Shown here: piece by piece, positions 1-13,300 of the stretch
Numbering within the stretch: the first letter of the stretch is position 1
How the letters are laid out: the number at the start of each line of letters is the position of its first letter
NCBI GenBank assembly: GCA_948099385.1
Contig: CANUEZ040000013.1
Coordinates: 957,001 to 1,021,000, forward strand
Length of the DNA stretch: 64,000 bases
Source: Fasciola hepatica
Lineage: Eukaryota > Platyhelminthes > Trematoda > Plagiorchiida > Fasciolidae
Reading direction: 5' to 3'
Translations under genes and position numbers: made by a program
The notes under the pieces: generated by a model
What the model saw: the letters and a program-made list of their open reading frames with translations, nothing else
Databases searched by the model: none
What the model was told of the DNA's origin: nothing

Positions 1-421
1 GGAATGGAAGAAGCCATGTGAGAGTCAATAGATGACGTGGCTGCGGGGATTGTGAAATAATACAGAGAACTTAGGAAAGGTAGGTGCCTCACGTCTTCGT
101 GGTTGGGGTCCAAAAGATCCGTCAACCAGTTGGCTGGAGACACTGAAGGATATGGCAGCGAATCGGGAACAGTGGTGATGGTGTTTCCACTTTCTGTCAG
201 GTCAGAATGATTGATCAATGTGCGTTTGTACAGTTAGACTGTGCATTTCGTGTGTTGGCAACTGGTGCATTTTTTCGTTTTCCCACCCGTGTAGGCCCAC
301 TCCCTGTCCATCTTGCATATTCATTCTTTGTATTCCTGTGTACAACATGGTGAGAAAGGCAGTGGTCGGTGGAGCTTGCCCTGATGTTTACCGCTGTATG
401 ATGATGATAATGATGATGAGA
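1..421 (+). mobile_element. RTE-like LINE, 3' end with ATG-rich tail
   Basis: The plus strand encodes a short C-terminal tail resembling that of RTE-type reverse transcriptases (RGWGPKDPSTSWLETLKDMA, then NREQW) at about 90-175, then stops. A roughly 200-nt untranslated region follows and ends in an ATG/GAT trinucleotide run at 398-420. RTE-clade LINEs commonly end in such short tandem tails. The 5' part lies left of the window or was never copied. It sits in intron 8 of IFT88, antisense to the gene. Confidence 0.55.
398..420. repeat. ATG/GAT trinucleotide run
   Basis: ATGATGATGATAATGATGAT then GAG. This is the tail of the RTE-like LINE end. Confidence 0.85.
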
Positions 422-1157
422 TTCCTAAGAAAACTTCCAGATCGATAATAGTTATTCACAACCTTCTGAAGGACTTCGATCGCCATGCAGCTTGGAGAAG
501 GCTTATACTCCGAAGAAAAGTCTCCGCGTAGAGCACTAGGAGACTGTTACATGTTGCTTCGGACAAACCTTCGAATGTCTTAAAGCTAAAGTGGTTCTCG
601 TAATTGAGTTCTGCTTTTTGAGTGATTTGACGCCAACCATCCTCGACCAATGGACTACATAGACCGAGACCATCCGAAACATCATTGGAAGCTTGCCTGG
701 AGGCTGTGTTTGAGTCATCACCAATAAAGGCGATTGTGCTTCGTAACCAGCTGACAACTTTTGTCATTCCAGCAGGGGTGGGCTTATTTGCATTCATCAA
801 TCTCTGAGGTAAATTTTCCGAGATAAATCAGCGTGTATGTTTTGTGTTTCAAATCTATGTGTGTACTAGATATTGTAGTGGGTCGATATATAATCAAAAT
901 TTGGGTGCCTAAAGTGATTTCATTTAAGAATTATCGCAGAAAAACAGTATTTGTTTAATATCATTTTTTGTGCCCAATATTTAAAAGCTGATGGAACTGT
1001 GACCGAAAGACAGGTTTCTTTTAAAAACTGACGAGACCACTTCGGTTGAAGCCTATTGAATTGGCGATGGATAACGTGAATATCAAAAGTGTAATTGAAA
1101 ATGTGCCCAAGTTTGAGAATGAAGCCGTTAGGAATGATTGCCAGTTTCCACACTCAC
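422..1157. other. Intron 8 remainder, nothing recognised
   Basis: An open stretch of 115 codons on the minus strand (456-800) does not resemble IFT88 or any element I know. No splice-bounded exon continuing IFT88 after DRYNPA was seen. Confidence 0.4.
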
Positions 1158-1314
1158 CCGCTGGATTGTATCGATCCGCAGCCAGAGCCTGATCTGCATA
1201 TCGATCAGCCTGAGCCAAATCTCCCTCGAGAAAGTAAAGGAACGAGAGATTTGTGGCAGCTGTACTGGCCACTCTGGTATCTTTTCGCTCAAATGATTTA
1301 AGCGTTTCAATTGC
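1158..1314 (-). CDS. IFT88: IFT88 coding exon 8 (last in window)
   Basis: The exon is 157 nt, with acceptor TTTGGTAG and donor GTGAGT. It encodes AIETLKSFERKDTRVASTAA, continuing into TNLSFLYFLEGDLAQADRYA and ending DRYNPA. Only the first base (G) of the next codon is present; the following exon is not found between 1157 and the left edge. Confidence 0.95.
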
Positions 1315-4300
1315 CTACCAAAAGAGGACAACAGGATCTCAAGATACACTGTGAATCTAAAATTGTGGCCACTAAACTCAATCACAAACTAGTGAAAACT
1401 AACAAAATAAACGTAACACTGACCTTCGAGTGTAAAGACTTTCCACCATCCTGAAACAGATAATCGGTACAACTAATGACTAACAAAACTCTGTGTCTGA
1501 GGTTCATCGTAAACGAAGGCTTACAGATGCATGTAGTGAAAATTTTGGTAAATTTAGCAGTGATTTCAAGCAACACCGTAAGTACAATTCACAAAACCCA
1601 TTCACGTCAAAGCTGTTCCATCGTCCAATCACCGTTTGGTTTGATGTGGTTCATGTCTTCACTGCACAAACCTGGAATCGATATACAGCGAATCAATAGC
1701 TTGGTAAAAAAAGTACTACCAGTATGTTTTCACAGTCCCGCATATGGCATGAATTCCCTGTGCGTGAATTCGAATCCCGCAAGCTACCTTTGGGCTACCT
1801 GGATCAGCCTATACTAGTCTGCTCTCAGTCACCGGCGCTTATCTTGCTCTATGGCAATTTCCATTATGATATAATTTTATGATAGACCATTCTTGATGGA
1901 TCCGCAAACGGATGTGCAGACAACTGTGAAATACCTAACTGATTCGAGAGACAGTTAGTTTCGTTCTAACGGGAGAACAGCAGATTAGGCACGCTTTCCC
2001 ACCCAGGTGCCCTGATTTTACCTTGTACTGGTATGCTAGTGTCACGACTCCTCCATTCTACTCCGTGATTTCTATGAACTGCCTACACAGTTGAATTCTT
2101 CTCACTGCTCCAATCACTTCTGTTCATAAATGAAAATCGAAAGATGACTGCACAAAGCATCGGACGAGTGTGTATTTTTATGAATGTAAAGCATGATTTT
2201 TAAGATGAAATTCCTGAACTTGGGCCTGCAGTCAGGCTTGCACCTTGACAGGCTGGTTTTACGCCGGTCAGTTTGAACTTTTGATCTTTGAGCTGATTTG
2301 CGTCGGACTGAAGACAGGTGTTCGCTGAGCCAAAGGGGTGAAGTCTCATGTGATCTGATGGTTTATCCATTAATTATTGGTTGACCAGTCCCAGTATGTT
2401 TGAAACGATTGGAAACTTGCTTCGTGGAGGTATTATGCAATTTTCCTAAAGTTAGGCGAAATACATCCAAGTCCATCAAAAGCTTAAGAGGTTTCTTCTA
2501 CCCCAATCACCTATAGTGTATGGAACTTGTTTGCTGTATTCCGAGGGTCTGGCGCCCACAACAGTTTTGCCAATTTGCGTAACCTCCGTGCACATAACAT
2601 GAGAATTACCGTTTCTCTTGTACCACTGGTGTTTTTCCGACGCATAATGTTATTGTTTTGGTTTCTAATATTCGATAGCACAGCTGAACTGCTAGCCCCG
2701 ATAGTTACACATACAACTTAGAATTTTGTTTCTCACTTCCGAATATAGTCATTCTTAGTTTGTACCCAGGTGAGTAGTGGTGGGAGGCTGAGAAAAGGTG
2801 GCCAGCTTATTGAATTGCACACCGATGAAATGAGCGATGGACCTCTGCGTTCTACTGCCTGAATCAAGTTCAACATCTTGCTTTACAAAATGGTTAGAGA
2901 AGTTAGGTTAGGTCTGTATGTGCAGCAATTTTTAAGCTTTACTAGCAGGGATGCCTATAACCCGCCTACTGTCACTGTGGGTCAATATGGGAAACTTCCC
3001 CACGGTTATATTTAAATAGTTTTAAGCAAACTGGAAAAATAGATCCTTTGATTGTGCTTTTATAAACTGACCTGATGAAAATCACGTTGTTTTAAATACA
3101 TCACTGCCTTATCAATCTCCAGGTCATGGGCTAATTCGTGAAAATTGGACATTTTCACCTGTTCAATGCACCAGTCATAACCAGCATGGAAATTTGATTC
3201 GATTGCCGGGGCAATAAGTTTTGCGGCCATTTTAATGAAATTTTCCGCCTGCGCTTTCCTAGAATAAAGTTGAGAAATTTGGCTTGAATCATTCACCACT
3301 TACCGCTTCTTCTCGTACATACGTAGCTCGTCATTTCTGATCACCTCCAGAATCAGGTCATATTGTTTGTCATCCTGTACACAGCAATGGAGAAAAAAAG
3401 TACAATTATGTAGGCGTTGGTCATCAAAAAACTCAGCCTTATGCTTTTTGACCACTGATATGAAGGGAACCATATGGCATTTTCTCCTTTGGATATATTT
3501 GGGGTACACTTATTCCCGTCCTTGATACTCAAACGCCTGAAAGTGTTTCAAGAAACATTTTGTACATCTGCTTGAGACACTTACATTTTTTGTAATCCAT
3601 AAAATCCGGAAATGATGGTTCCCGTGGTCTGCATCCGTTCAAAACGAGCTTGTTCACAAGTCTATGTTCTCTATATATGCTCAATTAGAATAATTGGACA
3701 ACTGAAACAAGTCAAGGACCCCTACGTACTAAAAGAAATTAACAAGTACATTAGGTTCTGCAAGAAACTAGCTCTGGCGGAAGCTCACGCTTAGTTCCTC
3801 GGAGAATGTATCAATGAATCTATATTTCTGAAACAGTACTTTTATGTGTTGAAAAAACCGGGTATTCTTATCGAGCTTGCCATTCGGCGCCAGGCTCTTG
3901 ACGAGCGAGATACTGTGTGTAAGCAAATCGTGGAATTAGAACGTTGGTGTTATTTTGTGTTTGTGATCAGATAACATTGGAACAAATACAATCCTACGAG
4001 GAATACATTCAGTTATTTGCACAGAAGCAATTGAACTGTAGACGTAAAATGTGATCGAAAAGGATAGAGGAGTCGAAACCGGCTAGTGAGTTCCTACCAA
4101 ACCCTAAAAGTTTCTGCTCAATTTATCTGACTTCCAGCTAGACAAAACACTTATTGAGTTAGTATCTGCTGTCCAAACAACTAGATTTGGAGATGCAATT
4201 TGAGAATCTTTACGCCCAATCATCCAACATACTTCTATCGTCACAGTTGGAGCTACAGAATCTCAAATCTACCTTATCAATAATATACGGCTAAGCCAAC

Positions 4301-7300
4301 CGTGGTCCGACGGTCATCATCGTGGACAGTGGACGACCCGGGTGGTCCGATTCCCGCCACCACCGCTGGTGACTAGCCCCCATTTGGCAGCCTTTTGATG
4401 GCTGCAGCTCCCTTCCTGAATTGTTGTGTAGTGAATAAAAGGCAATTAAAAAGATTATTTATAGTATTTATTTATTAGGTGGGATATTAAGGATGGAACA
4501 TAAGACTTCTGAGAAAATTACATAAGAATGGTGACATCAGTATATCGGAACTCGACAAGGGTAAGAGTATAGTACTTCTCAATAAGACTATACTAAAAAC
4601 AAGGAACCCACTTTGAATGTCACTTACTAGTTCGCGAAAACGGTAGTAGAAAAGGATAAACACGACAAATGCAGAAGCCTCTGGCCAACATTTTACGACG
4701 TCTGAAATATAATGACACAATAGACTCGGCTCTTTTTGAACGGGTACAGCCCACATGAACCATCATTCCCAGACTGTAGAAAATACCTACGCTTAACTGC
4801 AAGGCCAAAGCTTCGTACACAAATCGAATCCTCGTTTCCCCCTGAGCCGCTCATCTTTATGTCAGAGACCACGAACGCTGGGCTAGGTATCAGATTTTTC
4901 CTCTAAAGCATTCTGCAAACTGAATTAGGGAATTCTCTAATGATTGAAGGCAGTCAGAGAACTGCAAGAACCATTCAGTGATGTCATTCCTGCTAATATC
5001 ATTCAAAAAGCTTCCAAAAATCTTACTCACTCTCATCTTGGCCCTCCCATAGAAATATACACTACTTTGAAGGGTGGAACTCACATTATGTGGTAGATAT
5101 CTGTCCTCATCGTCCAAGTGTAAATCTACTCGAAGTAATTGTTGAAAAGCATATTTCATTTTGCTTCGATCTCCGATCATGAAATAGCACAAAATCAAAT
5201 TGAATCCGGTCTTTGTGTCCGGATCTTCTTGCATGATATGCTCAAAAGAGGTGATCGCATCCGCATACTGCCCAAGTTTGACAAATGTGATCCCGATGTT
5301 TTGCATAATTTTAATCCTATCGCATCAATCCGTGAGTCAGTTTCACAGGGTGAAAGAAGAACTGCAAAGTACCTCATACATTTGTGCGTGTTCGGAACTT
5401 GATCTAAACCCATACGATAGAATTTGATCGCTTTGATGTAATTTTTCTGCGCGAAATAAATATTCCCCATGTTCACTTTGAGTCGACCTAAAATGAAGGT
5501 TAATGTGGAACAATATGTAAAGGAATACGTATAGACCAAAGTGGATACTTGTCATTCGTGAGAATTCAAGCCACACTTTTTAACTATTTACAAATCCTAT
5601 TCTAGTGCTTGATCTAGAATATACACTACGGTACAGATAGTCCAAACTGATGTGATTACTGAAGGAAGTTAATGAATGAAGTAGATAAAAGCATCCAATT
5701 TTCGATTCAAAACTTAGTGAGGGCTGCTGTGGTGACGGATACGGACAGCGCCCCACGATTTATTGCCTTACATTTTGTTGTGAACCTGGTCAATATCCCC
5801 TTGGAATTATCCTCAACGTCATCCCTGTCACCCAGAGTCCGCCACTCGAAACAATCATTCACTACGACTAAAGACACGATATGTTCCACTACTCGTTTTT
5901 ATGAAAGCTGGCCAAGACCATATTGGACTAGGAAACGCGAGCGAGCTGGTTGGCAGACTGCTCTCAGCTGCACAACCCTCAGGAAGATGACAGTTCCCAA
6001 ATTGGTCAGGACTAACATCCGGTCCCGTTTTGAAAAGATGCCTTGCCCAACCACTGTCCAAAACTCTCGGATTAACACGAACACCTCTGAGACCTGTATC
6101 CAAAAATCTTGGTTAAGTGAAAGTATTGACTACAAACCCGTTCCCTTTGAGAACTTCAAGTGCTTTGTCAAGACAGAAAACAGTATAAGAAGAAAACAGG
6201 TGGTGGTGTGATGGCTTACATCAACTCCGAGTGGTCTGACAAGTCTGAAATTATTTGACTTTTTCCTGTAATGGTGTTGACTGCCTGGTTGTTAAATATC
6301 ACCCTCAGTTGTCGCCTTTTTGAGGTACTGTGATCAGTAAGCTGTTCATAACTACCTTTTGCTCCTGTAGGGACGTCGATCTGTTTTTCGGCTCGTTTAT
6401 GCCCGTCCTGGTTTCATTACTATCTGAACGTTTGCACATTGTTGTCGGTGATTTTAATCACTCTCCTACATATCATTTTATTGCTTTTGGTTTGAGTGAC
6501 CTCTGTCTGATCCCAACTAGAGGGAATGCAGTTTTGGACAGAATTATCACCAACCATCCCGAACTTTTTCACCTACAACTGAAAGCTCCTGTTTCAACGA
6601 GTGATCACATTCTTATTATCACCAAACGCTAAATTTATTCCCTTTCAGCACATCGTTCACTCGTCGGGACAAAAAAAAAACAAAGATCACCTCTAGATGT
6701 TTGACACCTATCAACATTACCCTTCTTCAAAGATCCCTTCCATTACTTCGTTCTGGTTTTCTTTCGATTGCTGTCATTGTCTGCTAGACTTATTTGAGAA
6801 GACACCAAGTGTGGCACTTGATTCGTGTTGTCCTATATTGGCAGCATATTTTAACAACGGCAGAACAGCTTCTTTGTTGTTGAAATCTCTGAGAGGGCAA
6901 AAAGAACATGGCTATAAACTACACGACTAGGATTCGGTGAAACGAAACCTTATTCTGATCAAACAGGAGATACGACGGTTGAACACTATATTTGCCAACC
7001 AGTTCTTCTGTACCACCAATATTAAACTTCACTGACATGGAATTCGGCTTCTGTGTGGACAACGGGGCCGGTCAGAAAACTAGGACATAGAAGCCAACAG
7101 CCTAAACGCCACATTTATTCATCCTTTATCGGATACCGCACCATCCTAGTTTTTCTTCTGTTCCCTCAGGCATAGAGGCAGTTTCCTTCGACGAAGTTTT
7201 CAAGCTTTCTCGAATCTCGAAATCAGCTTCTGCTGTGGGTCTAGATGACTTGTCCCCCATTGTTCTCAAATTTGGAGCAAGCCAACTATCCGGAATCATG

Positions 7301-10300
7301 ACTTCCCTCGTTTTTAAATCTGTTGATGCTGGTGTTATTCCTGCCACCTGAAAACCCGTAACAGTAGAGCCTATTCCCAAACATTCTACTTCTAACATCT
7401 TTTCAAAAAGTTTTCGTCCCGTCCCCATCATTTCTTCTGCGTTCAAGTCGACCGAGTGCGCTATCCTAAGTCGACAGCTTTCCTCTCTTGATGTTTCAGA
7501 TGATCCCCATCAGTTTGCATACGAAGCCGACAGATGCACTCTGGATGCAATTGCTTCGGTTTGGCATTTCATTTCAAACAAATTAAATAGTCCCGTGAAA
7601 TCCGTTCGACTTATTTTCCTCGACTACTCCTCCGCATTCAGTTCGGTTCTCTATTCCCTACTTTTTCAAAAGTTAGATTCCTTTGGCTGTCCCTCTTCCT
7701 TAAATTTGTGGCTGGATGACTGCTTGAAATCAGTGTAGTAAATTTGGTGCAAGTTTAACAAGTCTCTTGATTGACAACTCAGGTGTTCTTCAGGATGCCG
7801 TTCTATCTCCCTGTCCTCACCACATATATTAGCGACTTGACCACTGCTCCACCTGCACAACTTTTCAGATACACCGATAACGTCGTGCTCTGGCAATCCA
7901 TCTCCAACCAACAGGGCTTTGACTAATTTTCGAGAACTTGTGCATTTTTCAAAATTTTTCTTCCCATCCCGGACAACGTCTAAACACTTCTAAACGTTTT
8001 GAGTGTACTTTCTCTCTTTCTCGTTCCTCTTATCCGAATGAGCAATCAATCATCAACACCGTTCCCATTTCCAGAGCTGACTCGATCAAATACTTAGGCG
8101 TCATATTCAGCTCCAACCTACAGTGGTCTTCTCACATTTTTGATTGTGTTGTAAGACTGCGTTGACCATCTTTTCAAATTCGTAGGCTAAGGCATTTTGG
8201 TGTCACACAAGCTGTCATTTTTTTCTTTTGTCCATCAATGTATTCTCCCAATTTTGCTCTACTGCTATCCCGTAATCTTTCCTGGTCTACGTAAGAAGGA
8301 TTTTATCACACTACACCGCCGCCTGGCCATTATCAGTCGTGTTTCTTTTATTTCCTTAGGTTCTCTTATCTGCAACGTGTACGATCAGCACATTGTAGCC
8401 TGTGAAAGTTGCGCCAAGAAGATTCTTTCGGACCTCACCCATCTCCTGTACCACGACTTATCTGTGTGCCTTTCGCATCCCTTCACACGTTCCGCATTTA
8501 GACTTATCCCTCCCACATAAGTGCCTATCGCAAATCGACGATGCCTTGTTTAGCAACTTTTCTGGTTGACAAGTTGAAAGTCACAGAGTAACTTCGCACA
8601 AACCTCGGTGGCTGAACCAGTTTTATTTCACTGGTATGTTTATTTCCAGGTGTCAGTGCTCAGTGTCCTTTTATTTGGCTGAAATGTGAGTTCGTAAACT
8701 TGCTGAAATCTTCAATAAAATACTGTACAATACAGTACAAACATGAGCCACGAGTAAGATAAGAGCACATGATTAACTATAGCATAGCTCAAGACAGACA
8801 AAACGAATGCTATCGAAAGGTGAGTGCACTGCAGCAAAACAACCTCAAGGCAGAAAATAGCTCTGATAAGAAGTTTTCAGTCCATTAGGGAACGCACGAA
8901 CAGTCAGACCAACATAGCAAGACTGGTGTACAGGAGAACAAAAATAGTGCCAACATTAATATGACCAATTTAAAGGTATCCATGCCCTGTGAAAACCGCT
9001 GGGAAAATTTCAAAATGAAGGCAGCCACGTTAGTTGAGATCGACAAATAGATGGTTCTGGTCGATATCTGTGGGAGTTCGGGATGGTAAATGTAAGACTG
9101 AAAATTTCTTTGTGCCTTTATACATTTCTTTTTATCAATATGAGTTGGAAGATACTTGATTCCTTATTGAGGGATTATTATCCGATAACTGAGTTCAAAT
9201 CATCATCAGAAAACCATAGAACCAATCACTGTACAGCTGTTTCACATGGATTTCCAGAAATCATCAAAAATCTGATCATAACGAATTTCCATTGTCATTT
9301 ACCAACTGTTAGACTAATATGGATTACTTTCTTCGTGTCAGCAACACCTGACGATGTACCGCCAATTGGTGACATATGATAGACGACCGTATAATCGTCC
9401 ATTTTTATCACTCAAACTTTCGGGATAGCTAGGCGATGTAGATGTTTTCATTTCACTCCAGCTTTTGTCAAAAGGTCCACCAAAGAATTCGATCGGTGCT
9501 TGAAAACCGAAATCAATCAAAAATGGTCGCTTTGTCTTTCGTCATCGATAAGAAGTTGGTCAAACCAGTCGTGTTGAAAAACAGACAGGAACTCATAAAA
9601 CCGCGGAGGACTAGCTGAGTGATGGGACCTAGTTATTCAATGGTTACTTGTGCTGATGGTTAATCAAGACATACATGGCGACCGACGACAATTTTTTCTA
9701 GAAAAGTAAGGATATCCTTGAGAATAAAAAAATGTGTCCATTCAAAACCGCTTCGCTTCATGGCCATCGTCCGCTTATCCGCCCGTCTTTCATGATCACC
9801 CGCCCTTGCATTAGCTTTCACACCGCACGTAATAATAAGAGGGGGCACAACATGACGATATTTTAAGTATTTCCAATTCTTGGTAATATTCGTTTTCGGT
9901 GCATCAAACTAGTGTTTCGGTAACAAGTAGCAAAAAGCTTAAATTCGCGGTCCAGCCAAATCAAACACGGAAACAACGAAACGGACGAAATCCAGTTGGA
10001 ACAGACTGACCTGCATGGGCGAACATTTTATTGCGTACAATTGCTTGATACGTGTTGAGTGCCTCTTGGTACATGCCACTTGCTGTGTAACGATTGGCCA
10101 AGTTGAACAAAACGGAATAAGTCAAATCCAAGTTGATCTGATCCGCCACACCCAATTGTTCCCGTTGACGGACAAGTACTCTTTCTTTACGACCAGCTTC
10201 TTTGGCCTTCTCAAACGCGGAGCTGATCTCACCACGGCTAGCTAATATACAGCTCTCTTCTATCAGTTGATTTACCTGAGAAAATACAATAGAATTTATC

Positions 10301-13300
10301 AAATTTTTATTTCAGTTTCAACAAACCCACTATATTGAAACGTTTTACAGGACCAAAACCTCCATTTCCTTTTGCACTAGATCCAAATAGTTATAATCAT
10401 AATTGCGTTCGTTTCCCAGGCTCCGTTAGGAAACTTGTCATGTATTTCATATATTTCGTATGAGACATCACACATAATACTCATGAAGCAGAACTTAAAA
10501 CTCGAGGATTGAGTTCCGTTTTAAAAAGGTATGATAAAGACGATATATTATCACTTTACGTCTAACTGAAAAATCATCCCTTTTTCTTGCTTCGGCCAGA
10601 TAAACTCATTCCGAAAAAATGGTAAGAAGCACGAAAAATAGTGGGTCTGAATCGAAGGGAAAATTATTTAGTCAGACGAATCAAAGGGTGATAGAAGAGG
10701 TCAAAAACTGAAAGATCAGTTGGTCACGGCATACGGTGATTAAAAAATCATTCATCATTGACATGGTTAATCATTAAGGTCAGTCTCTTGAAACTTTTCT
10801 TCAATGAACCACTCCACCCAAGTATCCAAAGCACTCCTTTTATTTGCTTTTTTAAGAAATATCCCCGCTATAATTATAGTATACCGAGCCTAAAGTCAGG
10901 CGTGGCTCCAACACCACAAATAGGAAATAGAGGTAAGCGATTGGCTTATTGCCTCTGATTTGTGCATCCAAATTATCCTTGATACCTCCCTCAGTTGATT
11001 TTATATTGGTTGATGGGCTACTCACAAGTAACCACAAAAGAATAAACAATTTATTCCACCTCGTACAACAGCCGACTTCGCGATTCACTCCGAGATAAAC
11101 CACAGCTTCATCTTTGCTAGCCACGACTGGATGAAGATGTTATCTTTGAACAAATAATTGCGACACATTAGTGAATGAACTCACTATGATACGCCAAAAC
11201 CAAACCCGAGAAGTGCTGCAAACTCATTTGTCTTCAAAATTCCCTATAATTTATCCTTGGCAGATTTTCACAAGTCTCATTGACTTCGTACATGAACTAG
11301 AAAGTTTATAATTACCTATCTATAGACCATGACACATTCGATGCTACTACGAGACGATTTTTTGGATCAATTGGTGCATAGTCGCACAGTGGTGAAGTTT
11401 CCCCCTTAGACTGCGAATTCTGGTAGCTCGGTGGCTTTTAGTATTCGACGATGAAAGTCTCCGTCCACGTTTAGTGGGAACACGAGGTGAGCAGCGATGG
11501 GGTTCGCCATTGTGTTTTGTATGTGGAAAACCACCCTCTTAACTAGATAACCAGTTTGGACCAACATTGGTGGCTCGGACGCTTTGAATATGCCTGCACG
11601 TTATCTATCTTACCTTGCTCTTTTTTCAATATTCTGGGCAAGGCTGAAAGAAGTCACACGAAGATCAGACTCTGACTTGGCTGTCCCCAGGGATGAGGAA
11701 TATAGTTCATTAGAGAAATTTAGAAGAACAATTCAGATCTGAAGCCAGTGGTACAATCGCTGTGTGGTAAGATTTGAAAGCCATAAAACTCCGAAAATAA
11801 TGTATAACACCTGAATAACTGTTGCGAGAATGTAACGTGGAAGCCGTATACAAGTTTGTATTCACCTTCTGTAGTTCTGCCACTTCTCTCCATTTTATGG
11901 CTTTGGTGATAAGCCCTTCGTCAGGTCGGTGTAAAAGGTGGGCTTACATGTTATCCTAACTTACCTTTCAAAACATTGCAGCGTACTGAAAACCTTCCTG
12001 AAATAGAACTCACTCGTTTTTCCATGACCTTAATTTTTTCTTCTGGGCTGTCTTCTGATCTGACTTCCAGCGGCGGAGCTGGTCCTGATTCGGCAGTCAT
12101 TTGTCCTGCAGACCAATTGCCTCCACCTCCCATTGTTGTCGAAAGTCTTCTTCCCATCGAAGAGTAACCCGCGGCACGCACAGATGTCATTGGTCTACCA
12201 CCGTCACCACAGTTAGATCCAGCAGCAGTAGTTAGTCTGAGGTTGACTCCTGTTTGCAATCGACCAACGGAAGTGTTGATTGCCGCACGAGTTGCAGCCG
12301 TGTTCAAGTTGCGACCCAGAACCTTGGGGGGAATTATAATTCTTTGCAAATTTTCGGTAATTGATTAGCCACGTTCAATGGCATAAAAAAGGTTATTCCA
12401 GGCGAGGTGAAAATCGGGTTGGGTTATCTTGATGTATATTGTTTTCAAAATGGCATAGTGAAGTTTATTCGTTCAAATTATTTTTGTAGATGTACACATA
12501 ACTGGTTTCACTTGCGAACCTCTTACACTGTCTACATAAGTGACCCTCGATTTAGATGGAAGACAACCGGTCCAACAATTTTCGACCATGAACCGTGTAT
12601 TTACGTGCATTTGATTTGTTCGTTGCCTCTTAGTGTCATCTGATCAAGATAAAAACAAACAGAAGTATATAAAAGGGGTAAACGAGAGAGAAAAATTTAA
12701 GCAGAAAGCAGGTAGACAAAGAGAGATTTCAAAAGCAGTTACGCCATTAGCCATGCCACTTATTTTATCCAACCATCCGACCCGCAGATCGTTTTGACAC
12801 TAACCCGGGAGTCCAACACACATCTCAAGAACTATGCTTCACAGGATTCGAAGAAATCATAAAAGCAAAGAATATTAAGGGCACTAGCTGTAGCTAATCT
12901 GTTCCATAGAAGAATAGGCAATTTTTCTGGAGGATAGATGAAACGCACAACTCTATTCATGCCGTCCATGCCAGCGTCCGACCACTGAAATTAACACCCA
13001 AATAACTTTTACGGTAAGTTACAATTCTGTCTAGTGGTGTGCTCCTTATATGCAGAAAAACAGAAGGCACAGAGCAAGTTAAAGTATGAAAGTAACGTGT
13101 AGTATGGAACTGCTGTGCATTGTGTTGTTTGACAAGTTTTACATACAGTAAAACGAAATTATTACGTAACCTACGGTTGCAAAGCACATCTTCGTGCCGT
13201 GAGTGGGCTTTTTATGTGGACCTTCTAAGTTATAACCACATCAGTACAACTGAGCAATGAAAAACAATTTTAATGGAATCCAGTAGGATTTTTTGGGGTA

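Noticed and set aside
456..800. 115-codon minus-strand open frame in front of IFT88 exon 8
   Set aside because: It does not continue IFT88 after DRYNPA (the next residues should be TPR sequence), has no convincing splice ends, and no family resemblance.
2888..2910. TTAGGTTAGG, a telomere-like string
   Set aside because: Only two units on a mixed background; too short to be an interstitial telomeric repeat.
5672..6211. 179-codon open frame from 5672 as a host gene
   Set aside because: Its C-terminal half is the start of a LINE endonuclease that continues in another frame at 6199; the N-terminal part has no independent support.
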